The notes under the pieces are model-generated. The model saw only the letters and a list, made by a program, of their open reading frames with translations, was not told the origin of the DNA and ran no database searches. Positions 35,581 to 43,975 of a stretch of 64,000 nt of DNA are shown piece by piece; the first letter of the stretch is position 1, and every line of letters begins with the position of its first letter. The translations under genes and the position numbers were made by a program. Origin of the DNA: Pandoraea sp. PE-S2T-3 (GTDB lineage Bacteria; Pseudomonadota; Gammaproteobacteria; Burkholderiales; Burkholderiaceae); NCBI RefSeq assembly GCF_002179965.1, contig NZ_NGUQ01000013.1, forward strand, positions 1-64,000, written 5' to 3'.

Positions 35581-37382
35581 GCGCTCAGCCACTTCTCGCG
35601 GCGTTGCGCTGCGGCGCGATCGCGCGTGGCGGTAATGCGGTATTGCGTCACTTCCGGGGCATCGAGCGTAAGCGTGGTTTCACGCAACTCGTCACGACGG
35701 AACGCATGCACGCGCACCTGATCGCCTGCACGATAGCGTTCGAGCAACTTGTCGAGATTGCCCGCCGTCACGCGCAGACCGTCGATGGCGACGAGCGTAT
35801 CGCCTGCCGACAGACCCGCCGCTTGCGCAGCGCCACCGTCGAGCACCTGCGCGAGCGCGAGATCGTCACCGCGCTTGGCCGTCTTCGCGCCCAGTGACGG
35901 ACGGCCGTGATCCGGTGTCACCGGCGCCAGCGTCAGGCCGACACGTTCCAGCAACGACGCGAGCGGCAAGTCGCGCGTGCCGTTGACGGCCGTCGCGAAG
36001 AACTCCGACAGGTCGATACCCGACACCTCTTCAAACAACGGCTGCACCGCGTCTTCATCGATGCCGACCGGCGAGCCGCGATAGAAATCGCGTCCGTAAC
36101 GCTGCCACAGCGCGCGCATGATGTCGTCGAGCGACTTCTGGCCACGGGTCTGCGTGCGAATGGTCAGATCAAGTGCCAGCGCGATCAGCGAGCCCTTCGT
36201 GTAGTAGCTCACGATGGCGTTCGGCGCGTTCTCGTCCTGACGGTAGTACTTGGTCCACGCGTCGAACGAACTCTCGGCAACGGTCTGCTTGAGACGGCCG
36301 CTGCCGCGCAGCACATTGGCCACCGTCTTCGCGACCAGATCGTAATAAGCGGGCGCGTCGATCACGCCGCTGCGCACGAGCATCAGATCGTCGTAGTACG
36401 ACGTGAAGCCTTCGAACAACCACAGCAGGCGCGTGTAGTTTTCCTGATCGAGCGTATAGGGCGCAAAGGCCGCCGGTTTGATGCGTTTGACGTTCCACGT
36501 GTGGAAATACTCGTGGCTCACCAGACCGAGGAAGCCGCGATACGCGTCGCTCATCTTGGCCTGACCCTGCACCGGCAAATCGTTACGACCGGCCAGCAAC
36601 GCCGTGGATGCGCGATGCTCCAGCCCGCCATAGCCGTCGCCCACGGTCATCAGCAGGAAGACGTAACGCGACATGGGCACACGCGAGCGCGCGCTGGCGC
36701 CCGGTTCGAACAATCGGATCTGCGATTCGCAGATCTTCTTCATGTCGCGCAGCAAGCGATCGAGATCGAGCTTCGGCACGGGGCCGGTGATGGCCACCTC
36801 ATGCGTCACACCGCACGCCTTGAAGGTGCCGTGCACGAAGGTGCCCAGTTCCACCGGCGAATCGATCAGTTCGTCGTAATCGGCGGCGGCATAGCGGCCG
36901 AAGTCGAGCGCCGCCGTCCCCTGTGCAGGTTCCAGCGCCGTCGCCACGCGCCATGCCTTGTAGGCGGCACCGCGCGGACGCAGGATGTCGACTTCGCACG
37001 GCGAGTTCTCCTGCCCGTGCACTCGCAGAAACACGCTGGTGCCGTTGAAGAAGCCGTGCGTGTCGTCCAGATGCGCGGCGCGCACCGAGAGATCCCACGC
37101 ATAGACCTCGTACGTCACGATCAGCGTGCCCTTGCAGGGCGCCGCCTGCCACGTGTGCTTGTCGAGCTTGTCGAGCGCCACCTTGCGGCCACGGCACGTC
37201 GCGCCGATGGTCACGATGTTGCGCGCGAACTCGCGCACCATATAGCTGCCCGGAATCCACGCCGGCAGCGTGAAACGCTGGCCTTCAGGCGCAGGGCTGG
37301 AGACCGTGACGCTCACTTCGAACAAGTGGGCGGCGGGCGACTTCGGGACGATGGCGTACCGAATGGAAGGCGTAGCTTTCAT
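35577..37382 (-). CDS. M61-family metallopeptidase with PDZ domain
   Basis: A 601-residue peptidase of the glycyl-aminopeptidase family. The N-terminal beta domain has YMVREFARNI. The zinc site HEYFH is at residues 290-294, with the third ligand in LWLFEGFTSYYDDL. A PDZ domain follows from about 490 to 580 (GDTLVAIDGLRV). GGLEHR near residue 263 is also conserved in the family. No signal peptide is evident, so a cytosolic location is likely. It lies 41 bp after dsbC on the same strand. Confidence 0.9.
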   Translation of the reverse strand: MKATPSIRYAIVPKSPAAHLFEVSVTVSSPAPEGQRFTLPAWIPGSYMVREFARNIVTIGATCRGRKVALDKLDKHTWQAAPCKGTLIVTYEVYAWDLSVRAAHLDDTHGFFNGTSVFLRVHGQENSPCEVDILRPRGAAYKAWRVATALEPAQGTAALDFGRYAAADYDELIDSPVELGTFVHGTFKACGVTHEVAITGPVPKLDLDRLLRDMKKICESQIRLFEPGASARSRVPMSRYVFLLMTVGDGYGGLEHRASTALLAGRNDLPVQGQAKMSDAYRGFLGLVSHEYFHTWNVKRIKPAAFAPYTLDQENYTRLLWLFEGFTSYYDDLMLVRSGVIDAPAYYDLVAKTVANVLRGSGRLKQTVAESSFDAWTKYYRQDENAPNAIVSYYTKGSLIALALDLTIRTQTRGQKSLDDIMRALWQRYGRDFYRGSPVGIDEDAVQPLFEEVSGIDLSEFFATAVNGTRDLPLASLLERVGLTLAPVTPDHGRPSLGAKTAKRGDDLALAQVLDGGAAQAAGLSAGDTLVAIDGLRVTAGNLDKLLERYRAGDQVRVHAFRRDELRETTLTLDAPEVTQYRITATRDRAAAQRREKWLSA

Positions 37383-37423
37383 GACGTGGGCGGCGCGGGC
37401 AGGCGCTTCTTATGTGAGAGGGC

Positions 37424-38176
37424 TTACTTGACGGTGGCGAGGGCTTTTTCGAGCTCGTCGGCGGGCACGGCGCCCGGCAGGCGGCGGCCGTCCGACAGAA
37501 TGATCGTCGGCGTGCCCGTCACGTTGTAGCTGTGACCCAGCGCCACGTTCTGCTTGACCGGACCGTCGTCGCACTTGGCGCTCGGCGTGGCCGGTGCCTT
37601 CTTGTCGAGCATCCAGTCGTGCCATGCCTTGAGGCGATCGGTCGAGCACCAGATGGCCTTCGACTTGGCGTCCGAATCCGGGCCGAGCACCGGGTACAGG
37701 AAGGTATAGACGGTGATGTTGTCGATGTTCGACTTCAGGGTCTCTTCGAAGCGCTTGCAGTACGGGCAATTCGGATCGGAGAAGACCGCGATCTTGCGGC
37801 TGCCGTTGCCCTTCACGAACTTGATCGCGCGATCGAGCGGGAGCTTCGAGAAGTCGACCTTGTTCAGCTCGGATTGACGCGCTTCCGTGAGGTTCTGACG
37901 CGTCTTGGTGTCGATCAGGTTACCGCCCAGAATGACGTACTGAGCCTTTTCGTCGGCGTAGATGATCTCGCCGCCGACCGCCACTTCGTAGAGCCCCGGC
38001 ACCGGCGTGCGCGACACCGACTTCACGGGGGCATCCGAACCAAGCGTCTTTTGCACGGCGCTCTTCACGCGGTCGAGCGTCGCGTCCGGCTTGTTCTGCG
38101 CGACGGCCAGCGTGGTGACACCGGCGGCGCAAACCGCTGCGATAGCAAGCGCCGCGGCGCGATAACGTTGCAACAT
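37424..38176 (-). CDS. dsbC: Thiol:disulfide interchange protein DsbC
   Basis: A 250-residue periplasmic disulfide isomerase. A signal peptide (about residues 1-27, ending LAVAQ) leads to the N-terminal dimerisation domain and a thioredoxin domain with the active site DPNCPYCKRFE (Cys137, Cys140). VTGTPTIIL has the cis-proline. It needs DsbD for reduction, which is not in the window. It lies between a UbiH-like gene and the M61 peptidase, all on the minus strand. Confidence 0.95.
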   Translation of the reverse strand: MLQRYRAAALAIAAVCAAGVTTLAVAQNKPDATLDRVKSAVQKTLGSDAPVKSVSRTPVPGLYEVAVGGEIIYADEKAQYVILGGNLIDTKTRQNLTEARQSELNKVDFSKLPLDRAIKFVKGNGSRKIAVFSDPNCPYCKRFEETLKSNIDNITVYTFLYPVLGPDSDAKSKAIWCSTDRLKAWHDWMLDKKAPATPSAKCDDGPVKQNVALGHSYNVTGTPTIILSDGRRLPGAVPADELEKALATVK

Positions 38177-38300
38177 CGAATTTCTCCAGAAGTAGTGTCG
38201 TGCTTGATGGTGCGTATGGGGATGCGAGGGCGTGCGCAGATACTTGCACTGTCCCGCGCGTCGTTTCGCCAGTTGCGAATCGACGCCGTAGACGAATGCC

Positions 38301-39500
38301 TTAACCCAGCGCGCGGCCGATCAGGAATTTCTTCACGAAGGGCAGCATGTTCACGCCGTCGAGACCGGCGTTGCGTGCAAACTTCGCGAGCGGGCTGCTG
38401 GTCGAGAACAGCTTGTGCAGCCCATCGGTCGTGAACGCCATGCTGCCGATATCTTCCTTGCGCGCACGCTCGTAGCGACGCAGCACGGTGGCATCGCCAC
38501 AGTCGCGGAACGATTCCCGCGCAGCCACGGCGTCGCCCAGTGCGGCAACATCGCGCAAACCGAGGTTCATGCCCTGCCCGGCCAGCGGATGCACTACGTG
38601 CGCCGCGTCGCCGATCAACGCCACGCGTTGGGCAATGAGACGCTTCGCTTGCGCGAGCACCAGCGGAAACCCCTGTGCGCGGGCTGAGACCGGCGTGAGC
38701 TGGCCAAGTTCACCCTTCGAGAACGTACCGATGCGCTCGGCAAGGTCTTTGGGGTCGAGCGCAAGCAACTGACTGGCGTGACCCTCGGCCGCCGACCAGA
38801 CGAGCGAGACGTGCTGATCCGGCAGTGGCAGCAGCGCGATGATCTCGCCGTCGTGAAACCATTGAAACGCGGTATCGCGGTGCGATCGCTCCGCGCGGAA
38901 GTTGCACACCACGCCCAGTTGTTCGTACGGGCGCACCGTGCCATTGAGGCCTGCCGTGCCACGTACCCAAGAGTGCGCGCCGTCGGCCCCGACCACGAGC
39001 GATGCGCGCAGTACCTTGCCGTCGGACAAACGCACCGAAGCGGCATCCGCGTCGACTTCGAGCGCATCGGCGCGGGCGTCGACCCAATGGACTTGCGGAG
39101 AGAAGCGCAGCGCGGCGTCGAGGGCGCGTTCGAGATTGGACGATTCGGCGATCCATGCCAGTTGCGGCACGGCGGCCTGATAGGCCGAGAAGTGCAGGCT
39201 GCCGCGTTCGTCGCCGAACACTTCCATGTCGTAGACGGGATTCACGCGTGCAGGATCGACCGCCTGCCAGACACGCATGCGCTCGAAGAGGGCTTGCGAG
39301 CTGGACGAGAGCGAATAGATGCGGGCGTCCCAGAGGTCGGCGCCGGGGGCCGTCGCCGGTGCTGGCGCGGCGGCGGGCTGGGCGAGCAGTGCGACCGACA
39401 GGCGCGCTTGCGAAAGCAGCAAGGCGGCGGCCTTGCCGATCAGACCGCCACCGACGACGATGACGTCGTGCGTCTGGCTGGAAGTTTGGGATTGGGCCAT
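38301..39500 (-). CDS. UbiH/COQ6-family FAD-dependent hydroxylase
   Basis: A 399-residue flavoprotein mono-oxygenase of the ubiquinone-hydroxylase family. The FAD dinucleotide fold VIVVGGGLIGKAAALLLSQ is at the start, VVGADGAHSWVR near residue 170 and RVALIGDAAHVVHPLAGQGMNLGLRD near 290. It probably hydroxylates the ring of a ubiquinone precursor. Sequence alone does not say which carbon, so UbiH, UbiI or UbiF is left open. An Ala/Pro loop is inserted near residue 45. Confidence 0.88.
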   Translation of the reverse strand: MAQSQTSSQTHDVIVVGGGLIGKAAALLLSQARLSVALLAQPAAAPAPATAPGADLWDARIYSLSSSSQALFERMRVWQAVDPARVNPVYDMEVFGDERGSLHFSAYQAAVPQLAWIAESSNLERALDAALRFSPQVHWVDARADALEVDADAASVRLSDGKVLRASLVVGADGAHSWVRGTAGLNGTVRPYEQLGVVCNFRAERSHRDTAFQWFHDGEIIALLPLPDQHVSLVWSAAEGHASQLLALDPKDLAERIGTFSKGELGQLTPVSARAQGFPLVLAQAKRLIAQRVALIGDAAHVVHPLAGQGMNLGLRDVAALGDAVAARESFRDCGDATVLRRYERARKEDIGSMAFTTDGLHKLFSTSSPLAKFARNAGLDGVNMLPFVKKFLIGRALG

Positions 39501-39694
39501 GCGGCGAATGCAGCGCCCGCGCCATGACTGCGCGAGCCGACTGGTTCAGAAAACGAGATGGCGTATTGTCGCACGCCTGCCGCCGGGGCGATGACCGGCC
39601 GCGCGGGGCCCGGCTGCGACCGAGCGTCGCGCCGTCGACGCCCGGCGCTATACTTCCGCGCAGGTAACGGGCATCCATGCAGGGGAGATTCAAA

Positions 39695-40582
39695 ATGCGT
39701 CTCGACGACGAACAGGAAAGTCAGAACGTAGAAGACCGCCGGGGCAGTGGCGGCGGCTTCGGAGGTCGCGCGACCATCGGGATCGGCACGATCGTGGTGG
39801 CGCTGGCGGCCTCGTACTTCTTCGGCATCGACCCGCGCGTGATCATCGAAGGCTCGCAGATGATTCAGGGGCAGACGCAGTCGCAGCCCCAGCGGGCACC
39901 GGGCAATGGCACACCCGCCGCCCCCGCCAACGATCCCAAGATTGTCTTCACGCGCAAGGTGCTGGGCAACATCGAGCACACATGGGCGAGCGTTTTCCCC
40001 GCGCAGTTGAACCGTCAGTACGTGGCGCCCAAGCTGGTGGTGTTCTCCGGGGCGACGGCTACGGCGTGCGGGACGGGGCAAACGGCCATGGGGCCGTTTT
40101 ACTGTCCGGGCGACCAGAAGGTCTATATCGATCTCGAGTTTTACGACGAATTGCAGCGCAAGTTCGGTGCGGGTGGCGACTTCGCGCAGGCTTACGTGAT
40201 TGCGCACGAGGTGGGCCATCACGTGCAGAACCTGCTGGGCATTTCCGAGCAGTTCGACGCGGCGCGCCGGCGGGTGAGCGAAGCGCAGGCCAATGCGCTG
40301 TCGGTGCGGCTGGAGTTGCAGGCGGACTGCTTTGCCGGCGTCTGGGCCAACAATGCGGCCAAGGCGAACCAGCAGTTGTTCGAGCCGGGTGACATTGAAC
40401 AGGGGCTCAAGGCGGCGGCGGCCATTGGCGACGACCGGTTGCAGCAGCAATCGCAGGGGCGCGTGGTGCCGGAGTCGTTCACGCACGGCACGAGTGCGCA
40501 GCGGGTGTATTGGCTGCGTCAGGGGTTGCAGTCGGGCGATGTGCGCAAGTGCGACACGTTCTCGGCCAAGCAACTAAGCTGA
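39695..40582 (+). CDS. ypfJ: Neutral zinc metallopeptidase, YpfJ family
   Basis: A 295-residue membrane-anchored protein of the YpfJ/KPN_02809 family. A short charged N-terminus (RLDDEQESQNVEDRRG) is followed by a Gly-rich stretch, one membrane span (about 28-45) and a catalytic domain with HEVGHH (residues 171-176). CFAGVWANNA follows near residue 210. I chose the second ATG because AGGGGAG lies 8-10 bp upstream, and family members begin MRLDDE. The physiological substrate is unknown. It is divergent from the UbiH-like gene. Confidence 0.9.
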   Translation: MRLDDEQESQNVEDRRGSGGGFGGRATIGIGTIVVALAASYFFGIDPRVIIEGSQMIQGQTQSQPQRAPGNGTPAAPANDPKIVFTRKVLGNIEHTWASVFPAQLNRQYVAPKLVVFSGATATACGTGQTAMGPFYCPGDQKVYIDLEFYDELQRKFGAGGDFAQAYVIAHEVGHHVQNLLGISEQFDAARRRVSEAQANALSVRLELQADCFAGVWANNAAKANQQLFEPGDIEQGLKAAAAIGDDRLQQQSQGRVVPESFTHGTSAQRVYWLRQGLQSGDVRKCDTFSAKQLS

Positions 40583-40592
40583 GCGCCTGCGG

Positions 40593-40610
40593 CCCCCGGG
40601 GCCCCGGGGG
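40593..40610. repeat. 18-bp all-GC palindrome after ypfJ
   Basis: CCCCCGGGGCCCCGGGGG, perfect and pure G+C, 11 bp after the ypfJ stop. Without a T-run it is at most a poor terminator. It could also be a replication or RNA-polymerase pause site. A -10-like TACAAT for ychF lies 32 bp further on (40642-40647). Confidence 0.7.
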
Positions 40611-40691
40611 TGGCGGAGCGGGTGTTTCGGGCACGAACGGGTACAATAGCGGACTTTCCGCGACGCAATACCGGATTTCACAGGATTTAGC

Positions 40692-41786
40692 ATGAGCCTC
40701 AAATGCGGCATCGTCGGCTTGCCCAACGTCGGCAAATCGACCCTTTTCAATGCGCTGACCAAGGCGGGCATCGCTGCCGAGAACTACCCGTTCTGTACGA
40801 TCGAGCCGAACGTCGGCGTGGTCGAGGTGCCGGACCCGCGACTGGGCAAGCTGGCCGAGATCGTCAAGCCCGAGCGGATCATGCCGGCAACGGTCGAATT
40901 CGTGGACATCGCCGGTCTGGTGGCGGGCGCGTCCAAGGGTGAAGGGCTGGGCAACCAGTTCCTCGCGAACATTCGCGAGACGGACGCGATCACGCACGTC
41001 GTGCGTTGCTTCGAGGATGAGAACGTCATCCACGTGGCCGGCAAGGTCAACCCGATCTCCGACATCGAAGTGATCAACACCGAACTCGCGCTGGCCGATC
41101 TGGCCACCGTCGAGAAGTCGTTGCAGCGTTACACGAAGGCGGCCAAGTCGGGCAACGACAAGGAAGCGGCCAAGCTGGTGGCGGTACTCGAGAAGATTGC
41201 GCCGGTGCTCAACGAGGCACGTCCGGTGCGCTCGCTCAAGCTGTCAGAAGACGAACAGGCGTTGATCAAGCCGTTCTGCCTGATCACGGCCAAGCCGACG
41301 ATGTATGTGGCGAACGTGAAGGACGACGGTTTCGAGAACAACCCGCATCTGGATGCGGTGCGCAAGTACGCTGAAGCGGAAAATGCGCCGGTCGTGGCGG
41401 TGTGCGCGGCGATCGAAGCGGAAATCGGCGATATGGAAGATGCCGACAAGGCCGAGTTTTTGGCCGACATGGGCATGGACGAGCCGGGTCTGGACCGCGT
41501 GATTCGTGCGGGCTTCAAGCTGCTGGGCTTGCAGACGTACTTCACGGCCGGCGTGAAGGAAGTGCGCGCGTGGACGATCCACGTGGGCGACACGGCCCCG
41601 CAAGCGGCTGGCGTGATCCACACCGACTTCGAGCGCGGCTTCATCCGCGCACAGACGATCGCGTTCGACGACTACATCCAGTTCAAGGGCGAGCAAGGCG
41701 CGAAAGAAGCCGGCAAGATGCGCGCCGAAGGCAAGGAGTACGTCGTGCACGACGGCGACGTGATGAATTTCTTGTTTAACGTTTAA
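40692..41786 (+). CDS. ychF: Redox-regulated P-loop ATPase YchF
   Basis: A 364-residue Obg-like protein that binds and hydrolyses ATP more than GTP, and takes part in oxidative-stress and translation control. The P-loop is GLPNVGKST at residues 8-16. [20 protein letters not shown] is the switch II region, and the altered G4 motif fits ATP preference. A C-terminal TGS domain covers about 280-364 ([28 protein letters not shown]). TACAAT at 40642 may be its -10 box. Length and order match the family. Confidence 0.96.
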   Translation: MSLKCGIVGLPNVGKSTLFNALTKAGIAAENYPFCTIEPNVGVVEVPDPRLGKLAEIVKPERIMPATVEFVDIAGLVAGASKGEGLGNQFLANIRETDAITHVVRCFEDENVIHVAGKVNPISDIEVINTELALADLATVEKSLQRYTKAAKSGNDKEAAKLVAVLEKIAPVLNEARPVRSLKLSEDEQALIKPFCLITAKPTMYVANVKDDGFENNPHLDAVRKYAEAENAPVVAVCAAIEAEIGDMEDADKAEFLADMGMDEPGLDRVIRAGFKLLGLQTYFTAGVKEVRAWTIHVGDTAPQAAGVIHTDFERGFIRAQTIAFDDYIQFKGEQGAKEAGKMRAEGKEYVVHDGDVMNFLFNV

Positions 41787-41838
41787 CGTCTGACAGACTG
41801 ATTGTCGTGGCGCTCCCGTGCAAACGGGTCGCCACAAA

Positions 41839-41888
41839 CAAAAACACCCCGGATCACAGCGGTACGCCGCTGATCCGGGGTGTTTTTG
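41839..41888. terminator. Strong bidirectional terminator between ychF and parE
   Basis: An 18-bp outer stem (CAAAAACACCCCGGATCA / TGATCCGGGGTGTTTTTG) with an inner GCGG-tacg-CCGC hairpin. It serves convergent ychF and the toxin gene. Confidence 0.95.
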
Positions 41889-41916
41889 TTTGGTCGAGTG
41901 AAAGCGAGTGAGTCGG

Positions 41917-42258
41917 CTAACTTGAGAGTAAGCGATCTTCGAGAACCGACTGCATATCGCGCCGACCGTCAGCGACGACGTAGATCACGATTTGTTTGCC
42001 GAAGATCCGATAAATGACGCGATAGGGTTTGAAGGCAACTTGACGGAACTCCTTGATACCGAGCGACACCAGCTCTCTGGGATAACTACCGCGTTCAGGC
42101 CATTGAGCGAGGCTCTCTACAACGCTCAGCAACTGATCGAGAACTCGCTCTGCATTCTTCGGACAATCGAACTCGGCAATGTAGTCGTAAATCGCTTCGA
42201 GGTCACTTTCTGCACCGGCAGTCATGGTCACTTTGTACTTGACCCTCCCTCCCGTCAT
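41917..42258 (-). CDS. ParE/RelE-family toxin
   Basis: A 113-residue RelE/ParE superfamily toxin. The fold is seen as AESDLEAIYDYIAEFDCPKNAERV, VESLAQWPERGSY and KPYRVIYRIFGKQIVIYVVADGRRD. The last segment fits the C-terminal strand found in both ParE gyrase toxins and RelE mRNA nucleases. ParE is favoured by its two-helix N-terminal part. Its ATG overlaps the antitoxin stop by 4 bp (ATGA), which couples their translation. Confidence 0.88.
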   Translation of the reverse strand: MTGGRVKYKVTMTAGAESDLEAIYDYIAEFDCPKNAERVLDQLLSVVESLAQWPERGSYPRELVSLGIKEFRQVAFKPYRVIYRIFGKQIVIYVVADGRRDMQSVLEDRLLSS

Positions 42259-42539
42259 TCCGCGGCGCTCCGCTTTTTTCGAATACGCGCCACGACATCG
42301 GCGACTGATGCAACGTTGCCCGCCTCCACATCTCGATTCCCAAGCGCCAGCAGTTTGAGAAGTGCGAGCGTTTCCTGCGTCGCTTCATACGAAGCCACAT
42401 CCACCAGTACGGCTTTGGCTTCGCCATTCTGCGTGATAATCATCGGCACGCGTTGTTTCGCGAGCGTCGCCAGGACTTCCGCGGCGTTCGCCTTCAGATA
42501 GCTGATAGGCTTGACTTGCGTTGAGTAGCGCATTTCCAT
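42255..42539 (-). CDS. Phd/YefM-family antitoxin
   Basis: A 94-residue antitoxin with the Phd/YefM DNA-binding N-terminus (ISYLKANAAEVLATLAKQRVPMIITQNGEAKAVLVD) and a less ordered C-terminus that should cover the toxin. The pairing of a Phd-type antitoxin with a ParE-type toxin is a known mix. A promoter with an internal inverted repeat lies upstream and suits autorepression. Confidence 0.9.
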   Translation of the reverse strand: MEMRYSTQVKPISYLKANAAEVLATLAKQRVPMIITQNGEAKAVLVDVASYEATQETLALLKLLALGNRDVEAGNVASVADVVARIRKKRSAAE

Positions 42540-42562
42540 AGTTCCAAATCCCAGTGAGACTG

Positions 42563-42591
42563 AATATAGTCCTTTTAAGGTCCACCCTCAA
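42563..42591 (-). promoter_or_regulatory. Promoter and operator of the Phd/ParE module
   Basis: On the minus strand TTGAGG (42586-42591) and TATATT (42563-42568) are spaced 17 bp. The spacer holds CCTT-N2-AAGG (42571-42580), a short inverted repeat where antitoxin binding would block polymerase. Confidence 0.65.
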
Positions 42592-42771
42592 TGACATCGG
42601 TCGAGAGGAGGTACTTAAGGGAGTATGGAAGCGCTTCGCTGACATCTCGTTCGATAGGCTGCGACGATCAGGATGTGTTCCTCGTCTCTCTTCCCTCGGC
42701 AATGGTTCTCCGAGCACAAACCATCACAAGCAGATGTGACACTTATCAGACAGCACTCAATCGGCAGCTCA

Positions 42772-43245
42772 TCAAGCTCGGGCAACCACGGTCACCATAT
42801 CCTCGTAATCCCCCTCTTCCGACGTCCCCGCCCCGGTCACAACAAAACCGTGACGCAAGTAGAACGCCTTCGCCCGCGAGTTCTTCACCAGACATTTGAG
42901 TCGATATACGCGCGACTGCCAGCCCGGGAGCGCTTTCAACAACGCCGCCCCCACACCTGCGCCTTGCGAGGCCTCACGCACGTAGAGCATGTGAATGAAG
43001 TTATCCGCTGGCCAGACGGAGATGAATCCGAGGATCTCGTCGTTGACAGCTCTCGCTACTTGAATCGTCTCGCCCGCGGCATCCGACGCGAAGTCTTCAT
43101 ACCGGAACCGGTCGGGCGTCAGCCACGTCATCGTCTGCCGTCTGACGTCGAGATACAGCTGCGCAAGCACAGGCAAATCCGTCGGTCTCGCCGCTTCAAT
43201 GACAAAGGCGCGGCCGTTCGTGTCGACGTAGCTCACGCGTCCCAA
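42772..43245 (-). CDS. GNAT-family N-acetyltransferase
   Basis: A 157-residue acetyl-CoA-dependent acetyltransferase. GNAT motif A is LYVREASQGAGVGAALLKAL, and the C-terminal NSRAKAFYLRHGFVVTG is motif B. The substrate cannot be read from sequence. The ATG at 43245 overlaps the end of the upstream GntR gene by 13 bp, suggesting one transcript; a shorter start further in is possible. Confidence 0.88.
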   Translation of the reverse strand: MGRVSYVDTNGRAFVIEAARPTDLPVLAQLYLDVRRQTMTWLTPDRFRYEDFASDAAGETIQVARAVNDEILGFISVWPADNFIHMLYVREASQGAGVGAALLKALPGWQSRVYRLKCLVKNSRAKAFYLRHGFVVTGAGTSEEGDYEDMVTVVARA

Positions 43246-43913
43246 CCCTCTCGAATGATTTGCGCGATCCGCTCGCCGGTTTCGCGGTTATGCGCCTGCA
43301 CTAATGCCACCGCCCCTGCATCGTCACCAGCCGCACAAAGACGCAGTAACTCCCGATGTTCGTCGTGCGAGCGCTGCGCGTTCCCCTGCGTGCGCCACGC
43401 CAGAAACAAATACCGGCCGAGGTTTAGCCGCGCCGTCGCCACTGCTCGCTGAAAGTAAGGGCGCTCCGCCTTCGCGTACAGCATCGCGTGAAACGCCGCG
43501 TTGCGTGCCACCACATCCGCAAGATCCGACGCCGCTTCCAACGCATCCAACGACGCCTCGGCCCGCGCCAGATCGGCGCGCGACAAGTTCGGCATCGCCA
43601 ACGCCATCAACCGCCCCTCCAGCAACGCCCGGTAGTCGGCCAACTCCAGCGCGTCGCGCTCAGTGAGCGACGCCACCACCGTGCCGCGATTCACGCGACT
43701 GAGCGCCAACCCGTCAGCCGCCAGCATCGTCAGCGCTTCACGCACCGGCACATGGCTCACGCCCAGCGCCGCCGCCAGATGGTCCTGCCGCAGCGCTTCG
43801 CCCGGCTTCAATTCGCCTCGGCCAATCTGCTCGCGCAACGCTTCATAGGCCCGCTCCGTCGCGGTCCCAGCTTGCGACTCCGATCCCGCTTCCGATCCGG
43901 CATCTTTCGCCAT
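43233..43913 (-). CDS. GntR-family (FadR subfamily) transcriptional regulator
   Basis: A 226-residue regulator with an N-terminal winged helix (YEALREQIGRGELKPGEALRQDHLAAALGVSHVPVREALTMLAADGL) and an all-helical FCD ligand domain from about residue 90. FCD proteins commonly bind small carboxylic acids. It is divergent from an SLC13 anion transporter with AT-rich dyads in the gap, so it probably represses that transporter until the transported acid is present. The first 20 residues are Gly/Ser/Glu-rich. Confidence 0.92.
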   Translation of the reverse strand: MAKDAGSEAGSESQAGTATERAYEALREQIGRGELKPGEALRQDHLAAALGVSHVPVREALTMLAADGLALSRVNRGTVVASLTERDALELADYRALLEGRLMALAMPNLSRADLARAEASLDALEAASDLADVVARNAAFHAMLYAKAERPYFQRAVATARLNLGRYLFLAWRTQGNAQRSHDEHRELLRLCAAGDDAGAVALVQAHNRETGERIAQIIREGWDA

Positions 43914-43932
43914 TCGTCGACTCTCCCGGCAA

Positions 43933-43963
43933 ATTATATATAATCACGCAAAATTATATATTA
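43933..43963. promoter_or_regulatory. Paired AT-rich operators between gntR and the SLC13 gene
   Basis: ATTATATATAAT (43933-43944) is a perfect 12-bp palindrome; a near copy, AAATTATATATTAT, starts 20 bp later at 43951. The two copies lie on about the same face of the helix. FadR/VanR-type GntR regulators use dyads of this form. The second copy ends just before the ribosome-binding site CTGGAG of the transporter. Confidence 0.65.
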
Positions 43964-43975
43964 TCTGGAGTCGCC

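Noticed and set aside
40593-40610. GC palindrome considered as the ypfJ terminator
   Set aside because: No T-run on either strand; recorded only as a repeat.
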